Notes: generated by a model not told the origin, from the letters alone. DNA of 64,000 bases from Anaeromyces robustus (GCA_002104895.1 MCFG01000230.1:1-64000), one strand, 5' to 3'; numbered from the stretch's first letter, positions 26,867 through 39,039 are shown. Numbers and translations are program-made.

Positions 26867-27169
26867 ATTTTTAATTTTTATACAAACCTATTTAAAGCTA
26901 TTTAAAATAATAAAAAAATCAATAAAAATAAATAAACTATTTTTTTTTTTTTTTTTTTTAATATTAATTTCAAAATTTTAATTAAAAAATTAATATGTTT
27001 GATAAAAAATGTTTATTAATTTTATTAAATTTTATTTATTATGTAGATTGATCAAAATAAATTTTTACATATTTATATAACATAATGTGGCATAGTAAAA
27101 TATTCATTTTTATCATAAAACATATTATGACTTTTCCACATAAATTATTTTACTTGTATACATTTGGAG

Positions 27170-27208
27170 TGTTGGGGGGAGTGTTGCATTTCGCAATGTT
27201 GCATTTCG
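27170..27208 (+). repeat. Orphan TIR-like patch
   Basis: The patch reads agtgttgggg, gggagtgttg, then gcatttcgca twice. It closely resembles, on the same strand, the complement of the right terminus of the MITE at 29996-30501 (tgttgggaagtatgcatttc). It is among the few CG-containing stretches in this desert. It is probably the end of a related DNA element whose other end is lost or unrecognised. Confidence 0.5.
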
Positions 27209-27904
27209 CAAATTTTTATTTAATATTTTAATAATATTTAATATATTTTGAATATTTTGAATATTTTGAATATTTAATATTTTTTATTTAATAATATATT
27301 TAATATTCTTTTTTTATATAAAATAATAATATTATTATTATTATTTATTAATATTTTCAATCTAATCTTATTCAATAATAATTAAAATTGTTTAATCATC
27401 ATTGTTGAATTAAATCTATATTTTTAGAATACTTCTGATAGTCAATTAATTATAATTTATAATTTTAGTGATCATCTTCATTTGTTATAATTTATATTTA
27501 TTTAAATCAAATAAACAATTAAAAATTATTAAAAAATAAGAATTATTTAATAATTTTTTTTTTTCATTTTTATTTCATTTATTTTTATTTTTCTTGATAA
27601 TATAATGATTATATAAGAAAATAACAATTATTAAATTCCCAAGTACTGAACCTAAAAAAAAAAAAAAAATTGGTGGGAATGAATATTATTCTTTATATAT
27701 ATTATGAATTGTTTTAAATGAAACAGTGTCAAAAAAAATAGAATAATTTATCATTATTATTAATAAATGTTACTTTTGTTTTATTTTATTTTTAGTTTTT
27801 TCTTTTATTTTTTATACAAGGAATGATACTATTAATAAATAAAATTATAATAATTAATTAATAAATAAATAAATAATATAATATAATAAAAAAAGCAAAA
27901 TTTT

Positions 27905-27936
27905 AATCTAACCATTGAAATTATGATGGTTAGATT
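27905..27936. repeat. Hairpin, 11-bp arms
   Basis: aatctaaccat at 27905-27915 and atggttagatt at 27926-27936 are perfectly complementary around a 10-nt loop. No adjoining gene. Confidence 0.6.
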
Positions 27937-28390
27937 TTCATTAACCATAAATAACTAAAAAAGTAATACTAAAGAGTGAATGACAATAATTATATATATT
28001 GTTTAAATAGATAAACTTATATATATATGTATATATATAATGAATTCATTAATAAAAAATAAGAAAAATAAATAACTAATTTTTTTCTAAATATTTTTTT
28101 ATATATATTTTTTTAACTAATTTTTTTCTAAATATTTTTTTATATATATTTTTTTATATATATTTTAAATGTTATTAATGTTATATAAAAATATTTACAT
28201 TAATATAAAAAAATTTTTTTTTAAAAAATTCTTGTTGAAATTCATTTTAAAGAATAAAAAATAATAATAATAAATAAGTGTATTAATTTATATTCAAATA
28301 TTAATATAAACATCTAATTTTTAATTTTTTTATATTTATTTATTCTCATTCATGTAAATATTTTTATATAAAATTTTAACATTTGATTAA

Positions 28391-28486
28391 TATATTGTGG
28401 AGTTTATATTTTTATTTTTTTTTACTTTATGAAGAATCTATGAATATTATTGTTTTTCATATGATAAAAAAAAACTCCACAATATA
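28391..28486. repeat. Inverted repeat, 15-bp arms, 66-nt spacer
   Basis: tatattgtggagttt (28391-28405) is the exact complement of aaactccacaatata (28472-28486). It could fold as a stem-loop or be a very small terminal-inverted-repeat insert. Clear flanking target duplications were not found. Confidence 0.6.
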
Positions 28487-29493
28487 ATAATAATAATAAT
28501 TAAATTACAAAACTAATAATAAGACTACAAATAAAATTCTATGTATAATTAATTATTAAATAGAAAACATCAGTAACATTTTAATAATACTTTAAAATAA
28601 TATACTCATTTTTATATTTAACAAAATCATTAAATATATTAATTTAATTTTTATTTTATTTTATTTTTTTTTAGCATAAAAGCAATTGATTTATCTAACA
28701 TTTTTATTTATGTGTATTCATCTTATTAATTTTTTTTATTAATTTCCTCTTTATTTAATTTTTTACCAAATTTTTTAATAGTTGTAACCTGTAACAGTAT
28801 TTTCTTTATTATTATTATTATTTTTTTTTAATTGGGCTGCATATTTTGTTTGAGAAAATTTTATTTATAATATATATATTTATATGTTATACAAATTCGT
28901 TACATAGTTTTTTTTTTATTTAACATAAAAGCAATTAACTAATCAATATTTATGTATATTAATTTTTTTTATTAAAAAAAAAAAATAAAATAAAATAAAA
29001 GAATAATATAAAACCATTTTTAATTAAATAAATATATATATTTCAAATTTCATTATTTATTTTTTTTAGTAACATTTTTAAATTTTTATAAATAAAAAAA
29101 ATTCTTTTTGTAATATTTTACTTATAAAAAAATTTTTAACTTAAAAATTAATTATTATCAAACATAACTGTAACATTTTTTTATTTTTTATATTTTTATT
29201 TATATTTAATCTTTTATCGATTTTTTTTAATAGATGTAACCTGTAACATCATTTTCTTAATTTTTATTTTATTTTTTTTTCTTTTTTTTTAATTGGGCTG
29301 TTTAATTGGGCTGCATATTTTATAATTATATATATTTATAGGTTATACAAATTCATTTCAAAGTTATTTATTAATATGTGTATATTTTATATTTTATATT
29401 ATATATTTATTATATTAAATAAGTATAATAAAATATTAATTTAAATAATAAGAAATATAGTATTCATACTTTAATTATATAATTATATAATGT

Positions 29494-29587
29494 TATCATT
29501 AAATAAAATATGTAAATTATATAACTTAATGATGTACACTTATCATTAAATAAAATATGTAAATTATATAAGTGTACATCATTAAGT
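29494..29587. repeat. Interlocked direct and inverted repeats
   Basis: A 30-bp direct repeat occurs at 29494-29523 and 29541-29570. An 18-bp inverted repeat (acttaatgatgtacactt at 29524-29541, its exact complement at 29570-29587) alternates with it. The second direct repeat forms the loop of the hairpin. Confidence 0.85.
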
Positions 29588-29995
29588 AAAACAATCAATA
29601 AGATTAAATACAATACATTTTTTAATAATATTATTAAATACTTAATACAAAATATATTTTTTAAAATAATATTATTAATATGAAATTATTATTATTATTA
29701 TTATTATTTTCATAGATTTAAATTAATTTTAATGGCGTCCTGTCCCTGCCTTTTTTTTTTTTTTTTTTTTTTGTTGTTGTTGTATATTTTTTTTATGTGT
29801 AACAAATACAAAAAAAACTCAAAATTGTTTATAATAATAAATAAAATATATAAAGTATACAAACAATTTTTTTTTAATAAATAGAATTTGTATGTAACAA
29901 AATAGTAAAAATAGAATTAATGTAGATACAATTTTTTATTTTTTTTTTAAATATATAAATATAAAAGTAACTTGAACAAAAATATAAACATTATA

Positions 29996-30501
29996 CTGAG
30001 TGTAGCATTTCGGCAATGTACATGAAATTTTTTGCATTGACAGGTCCTTTACGCCACATTTCATATTTTAAATTTATATAAATATTTTTTGACGCCACAT
30101 TTATATAAAAATTTTTTAAGAGAGTTTATATACTAGTACTTGTATATTAAAACATTTCTTATTTATTTCATAATTTAAAGAATTATAAATATAAATTTTA
30201 AATTTCACTTAATATTTTTTTTATTTCATAATTTAAAGAATTATAAATATAAATTTTAAATTTCACTTAATATTTTTTTTATTTCATAAGTTAAATAAAA
30301 AAAAAAAGAAATATTAATAAAAAGAAGATACCACTAATAAATTGGTTTCATAAATCAATAATAAATAAAATATTGATTTTAATAATATAATAAATTTTTT
30401 ATTTATTTATTTTATAAGCCACAATATAATACATTTAAATAATACGTTATTTTAATGCGCGATACATTTACGAAATACATTGCCGAAATGCATACTTCCC
30501 A
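29996..30501. mobile_element. hAT-like MITE (about 506 bp)
   Basis: The terminal regions are inverted: gcatttcggcaatgta at 30005-30020 is the exact complement of 30476-30491. The outermost bases are ctgagtgta on the left and the complement of tgggaagtat on the right, alike but imperfect. Flanking 8-bp duplications (acattata) support insertion by a hAT-type transposase. No coding capacity is present, so it would have moved in trans. The interior holds gacgccacattt-like phrases (near 30048 and 30089) and a 58-bp tandem repeat. Family assignment rests on duplication length and the tgttgggaagt-like end. Confidence 0.6.
30165..30290 (+). repeat. 58-bp tandem repeat inside the MITE
   Basis: Units start at 30165, 30223 and 30281 with atttcata. 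Two are full and almost identical and the third is partial, ending after about ten bases. Confidence 0.9.
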
Positions 30502-30714
30502 ACATTATATTAGCCATTTACATTTATGTATACATATGTAAATCATTAAATCATTAAATCATTAATAAATAACATAAAAAAAAACAACGAAAAATAATAA
30601 TTTAAGAAGAAAAGACTATTTTATTTTTATTTTATTTATTTTATTTTTAAACTTGCATAGTTGTTAATTATTATTAGTTATATTTTTATATTTTATTTTA
30701 TTATTTTAATCTAC

Positions 30715-30760
30715 ATAATATAAAAAGCATAATTATTAATAATTATGCTTTTTATATTAT
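30715..30760. repeat. Perfect 46-nt palindrome
   Basis: Positions 30715-30737 and 30738-30760 are exact complements with no spacer; the centre reads aattattaataatt and the arms carry aaaaagcat. It could extrude as a cruciform or be a fold-back left by a replication or repair event. Confidence 0.85.
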
Positions 30761-30953
30761 ATCAAATAGGAAAAATTAAGGATAATTCATTTAATACAAA
30801 TGAGGAAAAATTTAAGCTTATTAATAATTGTTTTATTAAATAAAAAAAAAAAAAAAAAAACTAAAATTCTAAACATTATAAAACAATTATTAAATTTAAT
30901 AAAAAGAAAATATTAAATAATTAATGAATGAATGAATAAATAAATAAATAAAC

Positions 30954-30984
<31 letters not shown>

Positions 30985-31749
30985 AAATAAATAATAAATA
31001 AATAATAAATAAATAGAAAATGATTTTATTAATTCTGTTTTTATTTTCTTTTTTATTAAAAGAGTTACATTAATAATAATAAAAAAAAAGATGTTTTGAT
31101 ATAATATATTTTTTATATAATATATTATATTAATATCATCAAATCATAGTAAATAAAAAAAAAGAAAATTTATAAAGAGTAAACAATTCAAAATTCTTTT
31201 TTTTTTTTTTTTTTTTTTTTTAATTAAAAAAAATTACCATAAAAAGTAAAAAGAAATTTAAATTTTTAAACTTTTTTTTTTAAAATATTAATTTTTAACT
31301 GAAATTTGATTGCATAAAAAATTTTTTTTCCTTGAATATTATTGAATCAAAATTTTTTATAAAAATCAAATGTAAACATAAATTTAAAATTTAATTGTAA
31401 TTAAATTATTATATATAAATTAATATATTTATTATATATTGTATATTTAATGGATAATATGAATGTACCAATTTTTAATTTTAATTTAATTAAAAAAAAA
31501 AAATTGTATTTGTATTGTATAAAGAAAATAAAAAAAATATTAATCATGATAAAAGTTAAATAATTATTTTTTTATAATTGAATAGAAAGAACATGAAAAT
31601 ATGAAATAAAATTATATATAAAAAAATAAAAAAATAAAAATAAAAATAAAATAAAATAAAATAAAATAAAATAAAAGGAAAAACTAAATTATAAAGAATG
31701 AATAATATAAAGGAAAAATAAAAAATAATAATAATAAAAAAAAAAGAGT

Positions 31750-32358
31750 GGGGTAAATATGATTCATATTTTCATGAAAATGGTAATGGTAAAATTGAAA
31801 TGATTAAAAGAGAATAAATAATTAGAATATTTTACCTATAGTATAATATTAGTTATAATAGTGCTGAAAGAATTAAAAATATCAAAAAAATTTTTTTAAT
31901 TGAATCTGTACTTTAAAAAAAAAATAGTCAGAAGTTTCTAAAGGAGGTCATTTTTGTATATAATAATATAGACGCAGCTGAAATCTTTTTTTTTTTTTCT
32001 AATGAAATTTCATGTAAAGAAAGTACAACCTATGTTTCATTTTTAAAAATTTATTAAAGCGACAAAAAAAAAAAAGTAGAAAACTATATAAGTATTGTAA
32101 AAATATATTAGTTCAAACTCATGATATGAATCTTTATAGGACAATGTATCAGAAATGAAATTTACAACTTTAAATAATGTATCACTTTTAACTTTTATAA
32201 ATGATAATAAAATTAAAGATATAAATGAATGTATTTATTAAGGAGATGTTGATGATAATCTTTAGAAAGATATTAAAGATGAAGTTATTATAATAAAATT
32301 TTATTATGATTATGAAGGTTTAAAAATATATATTAATATTTATAAAAAAGAATAATAA
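31750..32358 (+). pseudogene. Decayed gene of unknown family
   Basis: Protein-like text in one orientation: GKYDSYFHENGNGKIEMIKRE near 31753-31815, then SNEISCKESTTYVSF near 31998-32042, and FTTLNNVSLLTFINDNKIKD near 32162-32221, ending YYDYEGLKIYINIYKKE before a TAA at about 32356. Several stops and frame changes intervene. Two of the stops (in ECIY*GD and DNL*KD) stand where Gln codons would be one transition away, consistent with neutral C-to-T drift. I do not recognise the protein. Confidence 0.5.
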
Positions 32359-33447
32359 AAACTATTTAAAAAAAATAATAAAATGTGTATATTGAAAAAT
32401 TTAAAATTTAAAAATTAAAAATCTTTACAAACAAAAATGTATCCATAAATTCTAAGTTAAAACTAAAAATTATATAATTAAATATAATTAGTAAAATATA
32501 TTATATATTATATTTTAATATTATAATATTATAATATTATTATCATATTTATTTTATTAAAAAAGTTTATATTTCATAATAAAAACTTTAAATTCTTTCA
32601 TTATTTTTAATAGTATAATGGGGATTAATAATGATGCATCTTCTTTCTTTTTTATATTATTTTTGTTTTAAAAAAGAAGATATAATTAAAATTAAAAATA
32701 TGTATAATTTTTTTTTACATTATATTATTTTAGAAGTTTTAGTAGTAGTAGCAGAATCTTTAAGTTTTTTATAGATATTATTATTATAATTATATTAATC
32801 AGTATAAAATTATTATTTTACTTTTAATATTTGATATATAAAAATAAAAACAAAACAAAAACAAAAACTATAACAATAACTTTATTAATAAAATAATTAC
32901 TTATTGTTATAAGTAATTTTTACTTTTTATTATTGTTATTGTTATTGTTATTGTTATTGAATTTTTTCAACTAAAATATTAATTATTAATTGTATCAAAT
33001 GTATTAATATTAATAATTCTAATGTGTGTAGTTAATTATTTTTTATCTTTTTTCATTTTCATTTTTTTTTATTTTATTGTAAAATAGAATCCTTCGAAAC
33101 ATGTATTAAAAATGTACTTTTTATTAATTAAATTAATTTTATTAATATTATTATTATTTGAAGTTAAAAAAAAAAAAAAAAAACACATACACACATACAC
33201 ACAGAATTTTAAAAAAAAAAAAAAAAAAAAAAAACGGCAATTTTTTATATATTAATAAATGCAATAATAAATATAATTAATAGAATAAAAATAAATACAA
33301 ATAAATAGAATAATAATATTATTAATATATAATATATATATTAAATATACAATAATATATTATTAATAAATAAAATAATTAAATATAATATTTAAATTAA
33401 AAGAATTATTTTTTAAAGTAGAATATTGGATTTTAAAAGGTCAAAAA

Positions 33448-33484
<37 letters not shown>

Positions 33485-34331
33485 AGTAAATAAATAAATA
33501 ATAATATTTAAATAGTTTAATTTTTTTTAAACTTTAATAATTATTATTTCTAAAGTTGTTATAATTTTTTCTTTTATTAACTATTATTTATATCAAGTTT
33601 ATAAATTATACATTACATTAATTTATAATTATATATTATAATTATTATATCGTTATATATATATAACTATTATTATTAATATTATTATTACTATTATACA
33701 TTCATAATTATATTTAAATGTTTTATTTGAATGGTGACTTGTTATTATGTGCATTTCGAATATTTAAAAAAGAGATAAGAGTACATGTTTATTTACTATA
33801 ATTTTTTTAGATAGTTTGAAAGACAATATTTTTGTTTTTTAATAAGATAAATACAATAATGAAAACAAATATATATTGTTAAAAGATTAATTTTAAGATT
33901 TAAGGAGTTGGTTTGAATGTTAATTAATAGCCATAATTAATGTATTAAATAATCGTATTATTTGAATTATAATATTTGGGTTATTTGTAATCCTTGTATA
34001 TAATGTAGGTAATTTAGGTAATGTAGATAATGTAGAATGGCTAAATCTTTTGGTATGTAAATAATTAAATAATATTATATATATATAATATCTATTTTTG
34101 AATGATGATAAAAGAAAACAGATAAATAAATAAGTAATTAAGTAAATAAATAAGTAAATAAGTAAATAAATAAAAATAATAAAAAAAAGATTTAATATAA
34201 ATAATAAAACTTTAAATACTTTGTTTTCTTTTTTACTTAATAAAGTAATAAAAAATTTAAACAATAATAAATAATAAAAGATGAAAAAAATAAAATCAAT
34301 AAATAAATGAATGAATGAATGAATAAATCAA

Positions 34332-34375
<44 letters not shown>

Positions 34376-35341
34376 AAATAATAAATAAATAATATATACA
34401 TATATATATACATATTATTTATAAATATATAATACATATTATAATATTATAAATATATAATACATATAATAATATTATAAATATATACATGTTATATATA
34501 AATATGCAACAACTATATATATATATATAACAGATATAATTTGTTAAAATTATAAAAGTCATATTGAAAATAGTTAGCAAATATTAATAGTAATTTTAAG
34601 TAGACTTTTATTATTATTTTTTTTATAATTCCTTTATTAGTATTTTATAATAATATTTTTTTATATTGTTTTTTTTTTTTTTTTAAGAAGTAACAAAAAG
34701 ATTCATTCAGGTATTAAAGAATGAAATTTTAAAATATATTGATTTAATTAATTAATTAATTACCATTTATTTAATTATAAGTTGTTTTTTTTTAATATTT
34801 ATTTAAATTATTAATATTTATTTATTTATTTAATTGGTTGATTTAATATTCAAAAAAAGATTTAATAAAAATAAAATAATTTTTTTGATTTTAACTTTAA
34901 AAGAATTTTGTTAAAAAAAAAATTTTAATTTTTTATGTATTTATAAAATATTGTATATTATAATATATTATAATATATTATATTGCATTAATATTAATTA
35001 GATAAATTTCTATTTAAAAGATTTTTATTATCAGAGTAATCCTCCATATATTAATTTTTTTTTGTATTTATTTCTATGAATATGATAGGTTGTCCAATTT
35101 TTTAATTTTATTTTATATAATGAAAAAAAAGTTTTTTTTTTTTTTTTTTTCAACTATTATTTATTTTATTATTTAATTTAATATATTTTATTTTAATCAT
35201 CGATTAATATTTAATATAAAAAATATATAAAATAATATAAAATAATATATACTAAAATAATATTAATTTATATATATTATTATAAAGGAAAATTTTATTA
35301 AAAAAAAAAGAAAAGTGATGTTAATAGAATAATTAACAAAA

Positions 35342-35372
<31 letters not shown>

Positions 35373-36538
35373 ATTATTTTTTTATTTATTTTGTTTTGTT
35401 TTGTTTTTTTTTTTTTGTTTATAAAATAATAACATAAAAGGTTTAATGTATATAAAGAAAAAGACATAAAAATATTATTATAAAAACATGTATTAGTTAT
35501 ATCACTTAATCAACAATAAGTAAATAAATAAAACATAATGATTGTTATGGATAATTTGGATAATTGAATGATTTTTTTTTTTCAGGATTATTCATCTTCA
35601 TTCATTATCAATTGCTATCATGAATGTCATCAATTATTTATAAAGTATTATATTAATACTATTTATTAAATGATTTACTATTATATTATTATTAATTATA
35701 AAATATATATAAGATTGATATTTTTAATAACTTGGTAAATTTTATTATTGACCATTTTAAAAAAATTATTTAAATTTCTATTTAATATTTATTTAATATT
35801 TAATATTTATTTATTTATTTATTTAATATTTATTTATTAAATATTTATTTATTTATTATTATTATTTTTTTTTTGACTTGTAAATCCTTTATTTATTTAA
35901 TATTTTTTGTTTTATATTTATTATTATATATTTATTATATTATACACTTTTATATACTTTATAATGTATGTATTAAAATGCCACAATACAATATTTAACT
36001 TATAAAATGTAAAATAAAATAGTATTTAAATATATTTAATAATTAATAGTTATTATATTGTTATTCGTTTTAGCCTGTATAATATAATTATATATACAAT
36101 ATATTATATATATTGTTTCTATAATTTTTAAAATAGTTATATTTAAATAATATGTAAAAATCAATATCTTTGATAAACTTTATTTTATGTAGAAAAGAGG
36201 AAAAAAGAATATACTTTATTTATATGATCAATATAATAGAATTAATTTGAATATATTGTTTTTATTATAAACAGTTTATATATCGAATTTTTATGGAGAA
36301 ATAATAATAATTTATATAAATTTTATATATTATAATTAATTTATAATATATATGTTAAAAAAAATTTTTTTTAAAAAGTTTAATTATTATAAAAAAAGTA
36401 TAAAAATTTTACAATAAAAAATGATCTCTTATAATTATTGGTTAAAGCTTTTATATATTTATATATGGAGATGCATTACTTATTAAGAAAATAAATAAAT
36501 AAATAAATAATAAGTAAATAAATAAGTAAATAAATAAG

Positions 36539-36590
<52 letters not shown>

Positions 36591-37455
36591 AAGTAAATAA
36601 TACATTATAATAAGTAAATAATAAGTTAGTAAATAAATAAAGTAAATAATAAGTAAATATATTATTAAACACATAATATTAGAATAATAATTGATAATAA
36701 ATAATAAAAAAATACAATGTTATTTATTATTTAATATTTTTTATATTATATTTTATATAAGTAATAAATAGTTTTATAATAATTTTTCTAAATTAATACT
36801 AGAAATGTTTTTTTTTTTTTTCAATATTTGAAAAAAGAAAATGAATTATCCATTTATTATATAAATTTTTTATTACACAAAAAAAAAATTTTCATTTATT
36901 TCTTTTTATTTAATTATCCATATATTAACCTATATATAATATATATTGACGCATAATATTTTTTATAAGTTTTATTAATTTATATTATATTATAATATAT
37001 TATAAAATTATTAGTTAATATAAATGCAACAATTTTTTAACATTTATTAATAAAATAGACATTTATAACAATAAAATAAATTATTATTACATTATAATAT
37101 AAAATAATAAATTAAAAACTAAATAAATATATATATTATCATTATAATTAATATATATTATTTATTTAAAATTATAAAGACTTGTTATATATTATATTTT
37201 TATTGTATTTTATTTTAAAATTTTATATATATTATTTTATATTTAATTTAATTAAATATATATTTTATATATTAAATGATTAACATTAAATATATATAAA
37301 AGCCTTTTTATTAAAAAAAATAGAAAAATTGTATATTAACAATGTATTTAAATATATATGATTAATTAATTTAATATATTCTATATATTTTGTATATACT
37401 TTGTTATATTATTTCATAACTTTAAAATAAATTTTATATATAATATAAATATTTT

Positions 37456-37486
<31 letters not shown>

Positions 37487-38067
37487 CTTTTACTCTTTGC
37501 TTACCTTTTATTTCATTTTTTTTTATTTTATTTATCTCAAAAAAAATAAATTTTTTTAATAATTATTATAATAATTATTAACAAATTATTTTTTGTAAGA
37601 AAAATTTTTTTGTAAATTATTAAAAAAAAACCACCCTTTCCAAAAAAAAAAGAATCATTTTAGATAATAAACTATCTAAAATTTACATTTAAAAAAGAAA
37701 AAAAAAACAACTTGCATTGCTAGGTTAATTTATTCCTTAAATTTAATAACACCTTTGAAAAAAAGTAATTATTTTTTTTAAATTTATATTTTAATAAATT
37801 TTAAATTTTTGATTAAAAATGAAGAATCATCAAATGTATATGAAAAATTAAATTAGAAAAAATTAAGAAAATTTAAAATTTAAAATAAAGTAGTAGTAAT
37901 AAATTAAATTAAAACCTTAAAAAAAATTAAAACAAAATAAATAAATAAATAAAATAATTAAGATCATCAGTAATTTAATAAAAAAAATTATTGATTATAA
38001 AATATTTTAAATCAAAATAAATTGGTAATTAACGTTTTAAAACATTATTATTTTATAGTTATCGAAA
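32359..38067. other. Gene desert, right part
   Basis: About 5.7 kb with no supported gene. It contains AAAT arrays near 33445-33500, 34300-34390 and 36487-36590, a small 9-base repeat (ggtaatgta/ggtaattta) near 34005-34035, and poly-T tracts. A likely 3' splice site (ttttatag, AG at 38057-38058) sits 10 bases before the next gene, so a 5'-UTR intron is possible. Confidence 0.6.
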
Positions 38068-39039
38068 ATGCTTAAGGCTCAAGCTACTCACAAGAAATCT
38101 GCTCAAAAGTTACAAAAGAAGTCTTCTCAAGTTAAAGAAGAAGCTGCTCCAACTACTACCAACATTGTCGTTACCCCACGTATTGACGCTTTCTCTAAGG
38201 CTGAAGTTCCACTCAGAGAAGCTCTTGAATTCTACAACTTAAACAATGTTGCTATTCCAAAGGAAAGACCATATGCTTGGTCTAACAGTGTAGCCTCTTT
38301 CGATGGTGTTGCTTCATTTAAGGAAGAAGGTGCCGAAGCTGCCGAAGAATTAGGTGGTAAAACTGATTTCAGATTATTAAACACTGGTTGGACTTTAGCT
38401 GATGCTGTTTTAATTACTCCAGAAACTTTAAAGAATGAACCAGATGCAGGTTGCTACCCAAGATATGATGATCTCGTTAAGTACAGACAAGAAAAACTTG
38501 AAAAGACTCACTTCCCATACCAATGTATTCTTACTAACAGTGGTAATGTTGACCCACAACACCCAATCTTCTCCAAGACTTGTGTCCGTTGTGTTATCCT
38601 TACTTCTGAAGAAGGTAAGGAAAATGTTGAAAAGATTTTCGCTAAGGCTATGGAAGGTCAACCAGAAGATGCTCCACTTAGAAGACCAAAGATTTTCGTT
38701 TTCCGTCCATCTGAAACTGGAGAAGGTCTTGACTTAAATCACGTTTTCCAAACTCTTCGTTGTATTTTAAAGGTTAAATTCCTTGATGTTAGTACTGGTG
38801 GTAGTGTTATCTCTCAACTTTTACGTTTAAAGCTTTTAGATGAAGTTCGTATGACTACTAGTGGTCAAATTTGTGGTCCATACAACTCTAATGGTCAATT
38901 ACGTCCAAAGACTTTCCCAGCTAATGAAAAGGATGAAGTTTTCACTGTTGGTACTACTCCATTAATTCGTAACAAGGGTCTTAGAGTTATGGATGATTTA
39001 TTCATCTTCACTCGTGGTACTGTTACTTACCGTCATTAA
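38068..39039 (+). CDS. RibD-C / DHFR-fold reductase-like protein
   Basis: A 323-aa single-exon frame. After a basic, low-complexity N-terminus (residues 1-35), the fold of the RibD C-terminal domain is recognisable. There is a first strand with SNSVASFDG (72-80), a nucleotide-site segment RLLNTGWTLADAVLITPET (102-120), and the closing GGSVISQLLRLKLLDEVRM (244-262) followed by the strand ending ICGP. Members with this fold reduce the ribosylamino-pyrimidine intermediate of riboflavin synthesis with NADPH. Whether this protein does so is not shown, because family members also serve other reductions. Codons are strongly biased to C-ending and AAG forms, unlike nearly every other gene here, so it is probably highly expressed. 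A bacterial origin is possible but not testable here. Confidence 0.75.
   Translation: MLKAQATHKKSAQKLQKKSSQVKEEAAPTTTNIVVTPRIDAFSKAEVPLREALEFYNLNNVAIPKERPYAWSNSVASFDGVASFKEEGAEAAEELGGKTDFRLLNTGWTLADAVLITPETLKNEPDAGCYPRYDDLVKYRQEKLEKTHFPYQCILTNSGNVDPQHPIFSKTCVRCVILTSEEGKENVEKIFAKAMEGQPEDAPLRRPKIFVFRPSETGEGLDLNHVFQTLRCILKVKFLDVSTGGSVISQLLRLKLLDEVRMTTSGQICGPYNSNGQLRPKTFPANEKDEVFTVGTTPLIRNKGLRVMDDLFIFTRGTVTYRH

Larger units (their letters stand above)
18060..26890. repeat. Three-unit tandem segmental duplication
   Basis: Units run about 18060-21600, 21573-24603 and 24577-26890. Each junction carries the phrase taattttaaaattaataaa followed by a poly-A run. Units 1 and 2 align base for base over most of their length, including noncoding DNA. 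Unit 2 carries about 118 extra bases near 23880-23995 and lacks about 660 bases of the plus-strand gene. Unit 3 starts like the others but, after about 25330, changes to a more distant family member. Confidence 0.9.
26867..29987. other. Gene desert, left part
   Basis: About 3.1 kb without a credible gene on either strand. It contains a CG-bearing TIR-like patch (27170-27208), three stem-loop or repeat structures listed separately, and two related phrases gtaacctgtaacag / gtaacctgtaacat near 28785 and 29236, each followed by aattgggctg. These last show a local duplication of about 450 bp spacing. Confidence 0.6.
29988..30509. repeat. 8-bp target site duplication of the MITE
   Basis: acattata at 29988-29995 and again at 30502-30509 immediately flanks the two termini of the element at 29996-30501. 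An 8-bp duplication is the hallmark length for hAT transposons. Confidence 0.65.

Noticed and set aside
28391-28486. Very small transposon suggested by 15-bp inverted arms
   Set aside because: No target duplication was found and the spacer has no element features, so it is kept only as an inverted repeat.
33940-34264. 114-codon minus-strand frame
   Set aside because: Low-complexity hydrophobic translation of an AAAT/TTTA area, with no recognisable domain.
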